Positions 31,643-40,196 of a stretch of DNA of 41,767 nt are shown piece by piece. Position 1 is the first letter of the stretch, and every line of letters begins with the position of its first letter. The position numbers and the translations under genes were made by a program. This stretch comes from Acidobacteriaceae bacterium (lineage in GTDB: Bacteria; Acidobacteriota; Terriglobia; Terriglobales; Acidobacteriaceae), in the NCBI GenBank assembly GCA_003139095.1, contig PLHW01000044.1, positions 248,538 to 290,304 on the forward strand. The letters run 5' to 3'. The notes under the pieces were generated by a model. It saw only the letters and a list, made by a program, of their open reading frames with translations, made no database searches and had not been told where the DNA came from.

Positions 31643-33031
31643 TCACGGAGTCGAACGGGCGGCCAGCGACTGCACTACTTCTTTAAATACGGTGCCGCGG
31701 TGCTCGTAATTCTGGAACTGGTCGAAACTGGCGCAGGCTGGGGCGAGCAGGACAACGTCGCCAGGGACGGCGGAGGCGGAGGCGCGCTGGACGGCGGTTT
31801 CGAGGGTTTCGGCGCGATCGATTTCGGTGGCGCCCTGGATTTGGGACTCGATCTTTGCGGCGGCGGCTCCGATGGTGTAGACGCGCTTGACGCGAGCGCG
31901 AAGCAGATCGTTGAGGACGGTGTAGTCGCTTCCTTTGTCTTTGCCGCCGAGGATGAGGTGAATGTTGGCGGGGAAAGATTCGAGAGCTTTGATAGTGGCA
32001 TCGACGTTAGTGGCTTTGGAGTCGTTGAAGTAATCGACGCCGGCGACCTGGGCGACGAATTCGAGGCGGTGCTCAACCGCTTTGAAGTTCTGGACGGCGT
32101 GGCGAATATGCTCGGGGGGACAGCCGGCTAGCATGCCGATGCAGATGGCGGCGAGGACGTTCTCGAGATTGTGCGCGCCTTTGAGGGGGGTTTCAGAGAG
32201 GGGCATGATTTCGACTTCGAGTCGTTGGTCGTTGGTCGTTCGTCGTTCGGGGCTCCGGAAGAAGATGATGCCGTTGCGGACGAAGGCTCCGGCGCCGACT
32301 TCCTTTTTGCGACTGAAGAGAAAACGTTGCGCGAGCGTGCGCTCGGCGAGGCCGACGGTGGTTGGATCATCGGCGTTCAATACGGTGAAATCCTCGGCGC
32401 GCTGATTTTCGAAGATGCGCGCTTTGGCGCCGATGTAGTTGGCAAAGGTCTTGTGGCGGTCAAGATGGTCGGGCGTGATGTTGAGGATCACGGCGATGCG
32501 CGGGCGGAAGTTGACGATGGTTTCGAGTTGGAAGCTGGAGACTTCGAGGACGATCCAGGTCTTCGCTGTAGCCTGATCGACAAAGCTGATGGCGGGCGTG
32601 CCGATGTTACCGCCTACGAGGACGGGGAGTTTGGAGGCGGCGAGAATTTCGCCGGCGAGCGCGGTGGTCGTGGTTTTTCCGTTGGCTCCGGTGATGGCGG
32701 CGATGGGGCCGGGAAGAAAGCGGGCGGCGAGTTCGATTTCGCCGATGACCGACTCGCCGAGACTGCGAGCCTGGACAAGCTGCGGGGAGTCGAAGGGAAC
32801 GCCAGGGCTGACCACGATCAAATCCTGATCGCGGAAGGTGCGGTCGCCGTGGCCGCCGGTTTCGACGGCGATGCCGTGCTCGAGGAGGAGCAGAATCTCG
32901 TTGCGCAGTTCGGCTTCGGGCTTGGAATCGGAGACGGTTACGCGGGCGCCATGCGCATTGAGAAAGAGAGCGGAGGCCACGCCGGATTTGCCGAGACCGA
33001 CTACGAGGGCGCGCTTGTCTTTGAGATCCAT
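31643..33031 (-). CDS. murD: UDP-N-acetylmuramoylalanine--D-glutamate ligase MurD
   Basis: 462 residues from ATG 33031. MurD adds D-Glu to UDP-MurNAc-L-Ala in the cytosol. The N-terminal Rossmann-like domain has RALVVGLGKSGVAS (7-20). The ATP P-loop is ITGANGKTTTT (113-123). NITPDHLDRH and the C-terminal DYFNDSKATNVDATIKAL plus LILGGKDKG blocks are MurD signatures. Residues about 261-270 (the ERRTTNDQRL stretch) are encoded by four 7-nt repeat units and lie in a loop before the LKGAHNLENVLAA block, an insertion relative to typical MurD. The gap to the upstream mraY stop is filled by an octamer-repeat hairpin. Confidence 0.96.
   Translation of the reverse strand: MDLKDKRALVVGLGKSGVASALFLNAHGARVTVSDSKPEAELRNEILLLLEHGIAVETGGHGDRTFRDQDLIVVSPGVPFDSPQLVQARSLGESVIGEIELAARFLPGPIAAITGANGKTTTTALAGEILAASKLPVLVGGNIGTPAISFVDQATAKTWIVLEVSSFQLETIVNFRPRIAVILNITPDHLDRHKTFANYIGAKARIFENQRAEDFTVLNADDPTTVGLAERTLAQRFLFSRKKEVGAGAFVRNGIIFFRSPERRTTNDQRLEVEIMPLSETPLKGAHNLENVLAAICIGMLAGCPPEHIRHAVQNFKAVEHRLEFVAQVAGVDYFNDSKATNVDATIKALESFPANIHLILGGKDKGSDYTVLNDLLRARVKRVYTIGAAAAKIESQIQGATEIDRAETLETAVQRASASAVPGDVVLLAPACASFDQFQNYEHRGTVFKEVVQSLAARSTP
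32221..32248. repeat. Heptamer repeat inside murD
   Basis: Four tandem units GTCGTTG, GTCGTTG, GTCGTTC, GTCGTTC. On the coding strand they give a TTNDQR-type peptide. The reading frame stays open through the repeat. The same heptamer occurs at 34298-34346 and, as inverted arms, at 41241-41312. Confidence 0.85.
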
Positions 33032-33039
33032 GTGGGCGA

Positions 33040-33140
33040 TTTGGTAATTGGGTAATTTTGCAATTGGGTAATTTACAATCGCACCCCGAGCACATCAGGC
33101 TTGGACTTTTAGATTACCCGATTACGAGATTACACAATTC
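33040..33140. repeat. Octamer-repeat element between mraY and murD
   Basis: The left arm has units TTTGGTAA, TTGGGTAA, TTTTGCAA, TTGGGTAA (33040-33071). The right arm has GATTACCC, GATTACGA, GATTACAC (33112-33135), broadly complementary to the left. The architecture matches that of 16346-16454, and again the element fills an intercistronic gap directly before a start codon. Confidence 0.78.
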
Positions 33141-33154
33141 TTTCTTTTATTCAC

Positions 33155-34288
33155 TCACCGTAATTTTAATGTCGTTAGAGCGAAGAGAGCGAATACCAGC
33201 GATGCGATCCAGAAGCGCACGATCACCTTCGACTCCGACCAGCCTAGCAGTTCGAAGTGGTGGTGGATGGGCGCCATTTTGAAAATTCGTTTTTTGCGCA
33301 GCTTGTAGGAGCCGACTTGGAGGATGACCGAGAGGGCTTCGATGACGAAGACGCCGCCGATGAAGGGCAGCAGGAGCTCCTGCTTGATCATGACGGCGAC
33401 GGTTCCGATTGCGCCGCCGAGCGCTAACGAGCCGACGTCACCCATGAAGATTTCGGCGGGATGCGCGTTGTACCAGAGGAAGCCGATGGAGGAGCCGACC
33501 ATAGCGCCGCAGAAGATGGTGAGCTCGCCGATCTGCGGCATGCGCTGGAGTTCGAGATACGCGGCGAAGGTGGCATGGCCGCTGAGGTAGGTGAGGACCG
33601 CGAGCGCGCCGGCGGCGATGACCGTGCAGCCGATGGCGAGGCCGTCGAGACCGTCGGTGAGATTGACGGCGTTGCTGGACCCGACGACGACAATCACCAC
33701 GAAGAATACAAATGGAAGAAAAGCTATGGGCCAGAGTTGCGGATTTTTAGCCCAACGTTCGATGACGAGATCGGGATGGACCTGCTTGAAAAATGGGACC
33801 ACAAGTTTGGTGGAGTATTCTCCGCGATGATCGAGAGCGATGAGGGCGATGGCGATGCCGACGCTGGAGGCGATCTGGTATCCGAGCTTGGCGCGGGCGG
33901 TGAGGCCGAGATTGCGGCGATGAACAACTTTGAGGTAATCGTCGGCGAAGCCGATGGCGGCGAAGGCGATGGTGGCGAAGACGGCGATCCAGACGAAGGG
34001 ATTGGTGAGGTCGGCCCAGAGAAGAGTGGGGACGAGAATTGCGATGGCGATGAGCAGGCCGCCCATGGTGGGAGTGCCGGCCTTTTTCTGGTGAGCCTGC
34101 GGGCCTTCTTCGCGAATATATTGGCCGATTTGGAATTCGCGCAAGCGCTGAATGACGATGGGGCCGACGATGAGGCCAGTGAAAAGGGCCGTCAGACTGG
34201 CGAAGGCGGTGCGAAAGGTGAGATAGCGGAAGATGCGGAATGGCGGGAAGTAATGGTAGAGCTTCAGGTATAAGAGCCAGTAGAGCAA
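33155..34288 (-). CDS. mraY: Phospho-N-acetylmuramoyl-pentapeptide transferase MraY
   Basis: 377 residues starting with TTG 34288, chosen because GAGGG lies 4 nt upstream and MLYWLLYLKLY... is the usual MraY opening. MraY transfers phospho-MurNAc-pentapeptide to undecaprenyl phosphate in the inner membrane, giving lipid I. Signatures: EEGPQAHQKKAGTPTMGGLLI, FADDYLKV (with the catalytic DD pair), SNAVNLTDGLDGLA, and MAPIHHHFELLGW near the C-terminus (HHH motif). About ten TM helices. The start lies 13 nt from the murF stop, and the SD borders the heptamer repeat. Confidence 0.96.
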   Translation of the reverse strand: MLYWLLYLKLYHYFPPFRIFRYLTFRTAFASLTALFTGLIVGPIVIQRLREFQIGQYIREEGPQAHQKKAGTPTMGGLLIAIAILVPTLLWADLTNPFVWIAVFATIAFAAIGFADDYLKVVHRRNLGLTARAKLGYQIASSVGIAIALIALDHRGEYSTKLVVPFFKQVHPDLVIERWAKNPQLWPIAFLPFVFFVVIVVVGSSNAVNLTDGLDGLAIGCTVIAAGALAVLTYLSGHATFAAYLELQRMPQIGELTIFCGAMVGSSIGFLWYNAHPAEIFMGDVGSLALGGAIGTVAVMIKQELLLPFIGGVFVIEALSVILQVGSYKLRKKRIFKMAPIHHHFELLGWSESKVIVRFWIASLVFALFALTTLKLR

Positions 34289-34297
34289 GATTCCCTC

Positions 34298-34346
34298 GTC
34301 GTCAGTCGTTCGTCGTCGGTCGTTCGTCGTTAGTCGTTCGTCGTTC
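34298..34346. repeat. Seven tandem heptamers at the murF 3' end
   Basis: Seven uninterrupted units of GTCGTTN type (GTCGTCA, GTCGTTC, GTCGTCG, GTCGTTC, GTCGTTA, GTCGTTC, GTCGTTC). They encode the last 14 or so residues of MurF (RRTTNDERPTTND), supply its TGA stop, and reach to within 10 nt of the mraY start. Confidence 0.88.
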
Positions 34347-35714
34347 GAGGATCGCGGCCTTCCAGGTTTCCAGGGCTTTTTCCAGCTTTACGCCGCGGGA
34401 GGCTTTTAACAACACCGCATCGCCGCCGCGTGTTTCGCGGGCCAGCCACTCACCGGCTTCTTCGGGCGTGGCTACGAATTTTGTTTTCACTTCGGCTGCG
34501 GCGGCAGCTTCAACCATCGAGATTGCATGGCCGCGCACTCCTAAAAGGAAATCTACTTTCTTGGCCGCCATATACCGACCGCACTCCGCGTGCAGTCGCC
34601 CGGCCGTCGGACCTAATTCAAGCATTTCACCTGCCACAACGATGCGGCGCTGGGCGGGCATTGCAGCCAGCGTGTCGACGGCAGCCAAAAGCGCCCTTGG
34701 ACTGGAATTGTAGCAATCGTAGAGAACTGTGATGTTGCCCACTTGAACGACCTCGCCGCGCTTATCGGCAGGAGCGAGTGCGGGGAGAGCCTCGGCAATT
34801 TCGGAGGGCGCGATGCCGTGATCCATCGCGACCGCAGCCGCCGCGAGAACGTTATAGACATTGTGTTGGCCGAGCAACGGGCTGTGTACGGGTTGACGCA
34901 TGCCATCGCAGATGAGGTCGAAGCGCGTGCCTTCAGTTCCGATGGCCTCGATGTTTTCGGCGCGGACATCAGCGATGGAATTGAGGCCGAAGAGTACGAC
35001 CTTGCCTTTGAAATCGCGGCCGAACTGGCTGACATACTCGTCATCGGCGTTGAGGAACGCGGTGCCGGTGGCGGGGAGGGCCTCGATCAGCTCGTACTTT
35101 GCGCGTGCGATGCCGGCGATGGAATCGAAGTATTCGAGATGCACGGGAGCGACGTTGGTGACGAGGCCCTGGTCGGGGCTCGCGATGCGGGCGAGGGCGG
35201 CAATTTCGCCAGCGTGGTTCATCCCCATTTCGACGACGGCAAAATCGTATTCCGGTTCGAGCGTGAGCAGGCCGAGCGGGAGACCGAAGTGATTGTTGAA
35301 GTTGCCCTTGGTGCGGTGGACGCGGTATTTGGTGGACAGCAGGTGCGCGACGGCCTCTTTCGTGGTGGTCTTGCCCATCGAACCGGTGATGCCGATGGCG
35401 GTTTTTCCCCACAATTTTCGGACAGCGGTGGCGAGGGTTTGGAGCGCGATGAGAGCGTCGTCAACGGCGAGCAGGTTTTTGGGATTGGAATAGCGCGCGA
35501 GTTGATCTTTGCGGACTACGGCTGCGAGCGCGCTGCGGGCGAGGGCGGCTTGAACGAAGTCGTGACCGTCGAGGCGCTCGCCTTTTACGGCAAAGAAGAG
35601 ATTGCCGGGTTGGACGGTGCGCGAATCGATGGAATATGCGTTGGCGATGCCGCGCGGGTCGTAGTCGCCGGAGGCCGCAATGAATTCGGCGATGCGCGAG
35701 AGCGGGAGTTTCAT
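34302..35714 (-). CDS. murF: UDP-N-acetylmuramoyl-tripeptide--D-alanyl-D-alanine ligase MurF
   Basis: 470 residues from ATG 35714, which overlaps the murE stop in an ATGA junction. MurF adds D-Ala-D-Ala to the UDP-MurNAc tripeptide. Blocks: SIDSRTVQPGNLFFAVKGERLDGHDF in the N-terminal domain, the P-loop ITGSMGKTTTKEAV, then FNNHFGLPLGLL, VVEMGMNHAGEIA and YDCYNSSPRALLAAVD. The C-terminal tail (after about residue 455) is encoded by the heptamer array and is not part of the usual MurF fold, so it is probably disordered. Confidence 0.96.
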   Translation of the reverse strand: MKLPLSRIAEFIAASGDYDPRGIANAYSIDSRTVQPGNLFFAVKGERLDGHDFVQAALARSALAAVVRKDQLARYSNPKNLLAVDDALIALQTLATAVRKLWGKTAIGITGSMGKTTTKEAVAHLLSTKYRVHRTKGNFNNHFGLPLGLLTLEPEYDFAVVEMGMNHAGEIAALARIASPDQGLVTNVAPVHLEYFDSIAGIARAKYELIEALPATGTAFLNADDEYVSQFGRDFKGKVVLFGLNSIADVRAENIEAIGTEGTRFDLICDGMRQPVHSPLLGQHNVYNVLAAAAVAMDHGIAPSEIAEALPALAPADKRGEVVQVGNITVLYDCYNSSPRALLAAVDTLAAMPAQRRIVVAGEMLELGPTAGRLHAECGRYMAAKKVDFLLGVRGHAISMVEAAAAAEVKTKFVATPEEAGEWLARETRGGDAVLLKASRGVKLEKALETWKAAILERRTTNDERPTTND

Positions 35715-37237
35715 GCCGGCGTCTCCGCGAGACTTGGCTTGTTTGCAGCACATTCATAGCCAATCGTGGCGAGGGTTTCGCGGGCCACTTTGACATCGTC
35801 GAAGGGGATGACTTTGCCGTTGGCAGCTTGCGTTTTTTCGTGGCCCTTGCCGGCGAGGAGAACGATGTCGCCGGGTTCGGCTTGGCCGACGGCGAGCGCG
35901 ACGGCTTTGCGGCGGTCGGGTTCGGTCACATACTTTGCACCGGACTTTTGAAGGCCGACCAATGCGTCGTTCATGATGGCGAGCGGATCTTCGGAGCGGG
36001 GATTGTCAGAGGTGAGAACAACGAAGTCACTTCCCTGGCCCGCGGCTTCGCCCATAAGCGGACGCTTGGCGCGGTCGCGGTCGCCGCCGCAGCCGAAAAG
36101 GGTGATGACTTTTCCTTTGAGTCCGGCTTGCGCGACGAAATCGCGGGCGAGAGTGGTGAGATTGCGGAGCGCGTCGTCAGTGTGCGCGTAGTCGACGACG
36201 ACGGTAAAGGGCTGGCCGCAATCGACGCGCTGGAAGCGGCCGGGGACATGGTTGAGGTTGGCGATGCCGCGAGCGATGGAGTCAGCGGGGCAGTTGCGCG
36301 CGTGGGCGGCGGCGGCCGCGGCAAGCACGTTGTAGACATTTACTTTACCGATGAGCGGGGTCCATATATCGAGTTGGCCGGCGGGTGTCGTCATTTGAAA
36401 GCGGCTGCCGCTCGCGGTGATTTCGAGATGCTCGACGTGGAAGTCACCGGTGGTCAGGCCGTAAGAGAAAACTGCGGAGCTTTTTTTGTTTGCGAGTTTG
36501 AGCAACTCGCGGCCGTATTCGTCATCGGTATTGAGGATCGCGGCGCGAGGGGGTTCGGTGCCGCAGCCTTCGAACAAAAGCCGCTTGGCGCGGAAGTAAT
36601 CGTCCATGGTGCCGTGGTAGTCGAGATGATCGCGCGTGAGGTTGGTGAAGACGGCGACGTCGAAGGGGATTCCGAATACGCGCTGCTGCGCGAGGGCGTG
36701 CGAGGAGACTTCCATTACGCATTCGGTGACGCCGAGGGCGAGACCCTCGGCGAGGAGTTGATTGAGCTCAAGGGCCTCGGGCGTGGTGTGGGGCGCGGGA
36801 AGAATTTTGCCGGCGACATGATATTCGATGGTGCCGATGAGAACGGTTTTGCGGGCGGCGGCGTTGAGGATGGATTCGACGATAAAGGCGGTGGTGCTTT
36901 TTCCGTTGGTGCCTGTGATGCCGGTATTGGCGACGCGCTCGGCGGGACGCTTGTAGAAATTTGCGCTGAGGCGGGCGAGGGCGCGGCGGCCGTGCGGCAC
37001 TTGCGCCCAGGCGACTGCGGGGCGCGGATTTTGCGCGGTTGAGTCGGTGACGATTGCAACGGCGCCAGCGGCGATGGCTTGGTCGATGAAACGATTGCCG
37101 TCGCTGGTTTCTCCTTTCATGGCTACGAAGACGGTGCCGGGATGGACGCGGCGGGAGTCGTAGTCTATGCCTTTGATCGGCGGATTTCCGCTTTGGGAGA
37201 GGATCTCGGCGCCATCGAGGAGTTGGAGGAAATTCAT
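35711..37237 (-). CDS. murE: UDP-MurNAc-L-Ala-D-Glu--meso-diaminopimelate ligase MurE
   Basis: 508 residues from ATG 37237 (MNFLQLLDGA). The frame extends 15 codons further but without SD. The ATP loop is ITGTNGKSTT (about 107-116), followed by EVSSHALAQQRV, FTNLTRDHLDYHGTM and VDYAHTDDALRN. DNPR (411-414) is the motif that selects meso-diaminopimelate, so the peptidoglycan is probably DAP-type. It couples translationally to murF by the ATGA overlap. A 174-bp gap separates it from ftsI. Confidence 0.96.
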   Translation of the reverse strand: MNFLQLLDGAEILSQSGNPPIKGIDYDSRRVHPGTVFVAMKGETSDGNRFIDQAIAAGAVAIVTDSTAQNPRPAVAWAQVPHGRRALARLSANFYKRPAERVANTGITGTNGKSTTAFIVESILNAAARKTVLIGTIEYHVAGKILPAPHTTPEALELNQLLAEGLALGVTECVMEVSSHALAQQRVFGIPFDVAVFTNLTRDHLDYHGTMDDYFRAKRLLFEGCGTEPPRAAILNTDDEYGRELLKLANKKSSAVFSYGLTTGDFHVEHLEITASGSRFQMTTPAGQLDIWTPLIGKVNVYNVLAAAAAAHARNCPADSIARGIANLNHVPGRFQRVDCGQPFTVVVDYAHTDDALRNLTTLARDFVAQAGLKGKVITLFGCGGDRDRAKRPLMGEAAGQGSDFVVLTSDNPRSEDPLAIMNDALVGLQKSGAKYVTEPDRRKAVALAVGQAEPGDIVLLAGKGHEKTQAANGKVIPFDDVKVARETLATIGYECAANKPSLAETPA

Positions 37238-37411
37238 TGGGGTTCTTCTATTGCACGGCCAGTGTGCGGAAATGTCAATCAACTCGGTGCGCTTTGCTCC
37301 GGCGGCGACTGTGATGGTAGAGATCCTGCACTCCGCGTGGCCCCGCTGCCTTCGGTCTCGCGGCGTTCAGGACGACAGCCTTCTTATTTTGCACCGCAGT
37401 TGATTCGACTT
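37238..37411. other. ftsI-murE intergenic region
   Basis: Nothing coding is seen. Positions about 37317-37375 read on the minus strand as a GTCGTCCTGAACGCCGCGAG ... GGATCTCTACC block, which resembles a dispersed repeat I associate with Acidobacteriota genomes. Only one copy is in the window, so this is tentative. The gap is unusual for a cluster in which neighbouring genes nearly touch. Confidence 0.35.
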
Positions 37412-39616
37412 CTACCTTCCGAAGTGCACGACGATGTGTGCGCCTGAGGCTACGCGGGCGCCAGGTAGCGGAGATTGTTCGCGGGCGATGCCGCTGCCGA
37501 GCGCGTCGATTTCGAGGCCAGCTTCTTCGGCGGATTCAAGGGCGCCGCGAAGATTTTTCCCGAGAAACGATGGGACTTCGATGCCACCTTCTTCCACGTC
37601 GAGGACGACTGTGCCGCTCGACGGCAGTTTGGTGGAAGGAGCGGCAGCCGCAGGCGACGAACCATTCGATCCGGTGGCGGAATTCGATGGAGGCAGAGAT
37701 TCCGTGCGCGTCAGGGCCGCGTTTACGACTTCGCTGCCACCGGGAGTTGACTTGGATGCGTCGGCGGTTTGCTCCGTAGCGGATTTGGGAGGCATGGCGG
37801 TTGCCTGCGCTTCGCTGGCCGCGATGTCGAGACTTGCGCCGAGGTGATCGGGCGAGCTCTCTTCGAGATTTTTGTCCGGGATGTTGCGTCGCGCGAAGAG
37901 GACTTGGTGGCTGGGCGGCAGTTCGACATCGTGCGGAACGTGCTCGTACTCGAGTACCTGCTGAACGATACGTTGGAAGATGGGGGCGGAAACCTGTCCG
38001 CCCTGATGCAGGCCGACGGCGGAATCGAGGATGACGACTACGGCAAGCTGCGGATTGTTGATGGGCGCGAAGCCGGCGAAGGAACCAACGTATTTTGTTT
38101 TTGAGTAGGCACCAGTGGCGGGGTCCACTTTTTGCGCAGTGCCCGTTTTGCCGGCGGAGCTGTAGCCTTCGAGAATGGCTTTGCGGCCGGTGCCGTGCAG
38201 CACGACGCCCTGGAGCATCTGGCGCATCTCGGCTGCGGTTATCGACGAAATTACGCGCGTGCCTTCGGCGGGCTGGAAGGCGATGGTTTGCGGACCATTC
38301 TGTGGAGCGATGGCTCCGGCGACAATGCGCGGGGGAACACGAACACCGTCGTTGGCGATGGTCGAAATCAGCGACGTGAGTTGCACTGCGGAGATGCCGA
38401 TTTCCTGGCCCATGGAGATGGCGGCGAAGGAAACCTTGGACCAGCGATCTACGGGCTTGGTCATGCCGCGCGTTTCGCCGGGGAGTTCAATGCCGGTCTG
38501 CTGGCCGAATCCGAAAGCGCGAATGTATTTGTAAAAGCGATCGTTGCCGAGGCGCATTCCGACTTTGATGGCGCCCACATCGCTGGATTCGGCGATGATG
38601 TCGGCGACGGAGAGCCAGCCGTGGGGCCTGCTGTCGCGAATGCGCATGCCGTTGATGACGATGGAGCCCATCTGGCAGTCGAACATTTCCTCGGGGGTGG
38701 TGACTTTTTCTTCGAGGCCAGCGGAGATGGTGACCATTTTGAAGGTTGAGCCGGGCTCGTAGATGTCGCTGACGGCGTGGTTTTTCAGGGTCTCAGGCTT
38801 GATTTCCTTGCGGTTATTTGGATTGAACGTGGGGCGATTCGTGAGGGCGAGAATCTCTCCGGTGTGGGGATTTTCGACAACAACGGTACCCGCGATGGCT
38901 TTGGTTTCTTCCATGCCGCGCTGGAGTTCGCGTTCGGCGATGGCCTGGATATTCTGGTCGATGGTGAGGACGAGGTTGTTGCCGGGCTTGGGCTCCTGCT
39001 CGACGCTGGCGAACCAGCGCTTGCGGGCGTCGACGGAGATCATCAGCTTGCCGGGCTTGCCCTGGAGCTGCGAGTTGAATTCGCGCTCGAGACCACTCAG
39101 ACCCTGATCTTCGGTGCCGACGTAACCGAGAACCTGAGCGGCGAGTTCGCGCTTGGGATAAAAGCGCTTCGGCTCTTTTTGAAAATGGATGCCCTGAAGA
39201 TTGAGGGCGCGGATACGCTCGGCTGTTTCAGCGTCGGCTTTGCGCGCAACCCAGCAGAAGGTTTTGTGGGCCTGACAGTCGGCGAGGAGCACGCGCGGAT
39301 CGTCGTTGGTGATGCGGGTGATGAGATTGATGACGTTGGGGAGATCGGGGGTTTCGCTGGGCACAAGGAAAGCTGACTCGACCTGGATCGACATCGCGAG
39401 TTCGTGGCCGGCGCGGTCGTAGATGACGCCGCGCTTGGCGGAGAGTTCGAAGCTGCGCTGCTGCTGATGCTGGGCGCGGCGCTCGAAGTCGCCGTAGCAG
39501 AAGATCTGCAGGTAGACGAGCCGGATGCAGATGACGACGAGCCAGAGACAGAGGAAGCCGGCGAGAAGGTAGAGCCGGAAACGCGCGTTGGAAGAGGAGT
39601 TTGCCGACACGTTCAT
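37412..39616 (-). CDS. ftsI: Septal transpeptidase FtsI (class B penicillin-binding protein) with C-terminal PASTA domain
   Basis: 734 residues from ATG 39616, with GAGGA just upstream. One TM helix at about 13-36 (LYLLAGFLCLWLVVICIRLVYL). The dimerisation domain follows (KRGVIYDRAGHELAMS). The transpeptidase active site is intact: STFK (290-293, catalytic Ser290), SSD (344-346) and KTGTAQ (490-495). After a low-complexity Ser/Ala/Pro-rich linker (about 600-670), one PASTA domain ends the protein (EVPSFLGKNLRGALESAEEAG...HIVVHFGR). FtsI crosslinks septal peptidoglycan with FtsW. The PASTA tail is like Spo-VD/PBP2x-type proteins of Gram-positives and is longer than in E. coli FtsI (588 residues). 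Confidence 0.95.
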   Translation of the reverse strand: MNVSANSSSNARFRLYLLAGFLCLWLVVICIRLVYLQIFCYGDFERRAQHQQQRSFELSAKRGVIYDRAGHELAMSIQVESAFLVPSETPDLPNVINLITRITNDDPRVLLADCQAHKTFCWVARKADAETAERIRALNLQGIHFQKEPKRFYPKRELAAQVLGYVGTEDQGLSGLEREFNSQLQGKPGKLMISVDARKRWFASVEQEPKPGNNLVLTIDQNIQAIAERELQRGMEETKAIAGTVVVENPHTGEILALTNRPTFNPNNRKEIKPETLKNHAVSDIYEPGSTFKMVTISAGLEEKVTTPEEMFDCQMGSIVINGMRIRDSRPHGWLSVADIIAESSDVGAIKVGMRLGNDRFYKYIRAFGFGQQTGIELPGETRGMTKPVDRWSKVSFAAISMGQEIGISAVQLTSLISTIANDGVRVPPRIVAGAIAPQNGPQTIAFQPAEGTRVISSITAAEMRQMLQGVVLHGTGRKAILEGYSSAGKTGTAQKVDPATGAYSKTKYVGSFAGFAPINNPQLAVVVILDSAVGLHQGGQVSAPIFQRIVQQVLEYEHVPHDVELPPSHQVLFARRNIPDKNLEESSPDHLGASLDIAASEAQATAMPPKSATEQTADASKSTPGGSEVVNAALTRTESLPPSNSATGSNGSSPAAAAPSTKLPSSGTVVLDVEEGGIEVPSFLGKNLRGALESAEEAGLEIDALGSGIAREQSPLPGARVASGAHIVVHFGR

Positions 39617-39626
39617 TCCTCAGAAA

Positions 39627-39689
39627 CTTGCGGCGGCCCCGGGGAGCCGCCGCAAGAAAAATCAAACGCGGCGGACAATGGTGTCCGCC
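39627..39689. repeat. Two strong hairpins between ftsL and ftsI
   Basis: Hairpin A is a perfect 11-bp stem (39627-39637 with 39646-39656, CTTGCGGCGGC arm). Hairpin B is a perfect 8-bp stem, GGCGGACA (39670-39677) with TGTCCGCC (39682-39689). In the transcript (minus strand) hairpin A ends 10 nt upstream of the ftsI start codon, next to its SD. No U tract follows, so regulation of ftsI translation or an RNA-processing site is more plausible than termination. Confidence 0.7.
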
Positions 39690-39698
39690 CTATAGCCG

Positions 39699-40157
39699 TT
39701 AGCGCACCGAGACAACTGCGACGGGCGTTGCGCTGGCCATGACGGGCGAGCCAACGTCGCCGGCCGCATCCATGCGGATGACCTGGCCCGGGTCGGGCGA
39801 TTGCAGACCGAGTTTGCGGGCCAGCGCATCGATGCGCTCGGGATCACGCAGCGAAGATTCTTCGAGCTGAAGCGCCTGGTTCATACCCCCGAGACCGTCG
39901 CGCTGAGCGCGAAGGGTTTCGATGCGATAGCCGTATTCGATGGCGCGAAAGTGTTGCAACGCGTAGGCCATGACAAGCAGAAAGAGGCAGACGAGCGCGG
40001 CGCTGAAGATGCGCATTTCGCGCTCGCGGCGCGGGTCTTCGACTTTGACGAGGCGCGAGTTGTCGATCGACTTCCGGAAATAAATTTCCGGCGTGCCCAA
40101 CCAGCAGGACTTGCGCCGATCGGGAGTGATTGCCTGCATTGCGACGGCCGCGCTCAT
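39699..40157 (-). CDS. ftsL: Cell division protein FtsL
   Basis: 152 residues from ATG 40157, with GGAG 10 nt upstream; a second Met at residue 7 is an alternative start. A basic cytosolic N-terminus of about 45 residues is followed by one TM helix (FSAALVCLFLLVMAYALQHF, about 50-69). The coiled-coil-like periplasmic region has IEYGYRIETLRAQRDGLGGMNQALQLEESSLRDPERIDALARKLGLQ and the DP.RI...A...LGL ending typical of FtsL/DivIC proteins. FtsL links the FtsQB and FtsWI parts of the divisome. The position between rsmH and ftsI is the standard one. Confidence 0.88.
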   Translation of the reverse strand: MSAAVAMQAITPDRRKSCWLGTPEIYFRKSIDNSRLVKVEDPRREREMRIFSAALVCLFLLVMAYALQHFRAIEYGYRIETLRAQRDGLGGMNQALQLEESSLRDPERIDALARKLGLQSPDPGQVIRMDAAGDVGSPVMASATPVAVVSVR

Positions 40158-40196
40158 AATTTCATTACTCCAAACTTAATTTTGCAGACTGCGGAT

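Noticed and set aside
35828-37042. Long plus-strand open frame (about 400 codons) opposite murE
   Set aside because: Antisense to a well-supported murE; Gly/Val/Asp-rich composition typical of GC-driven mirror frames, no domain and no SD. The same applies to large plus-strand frames opposite murF, murD, ftsI, rsmH/ftsL and the secreted protein at 26487-27629.
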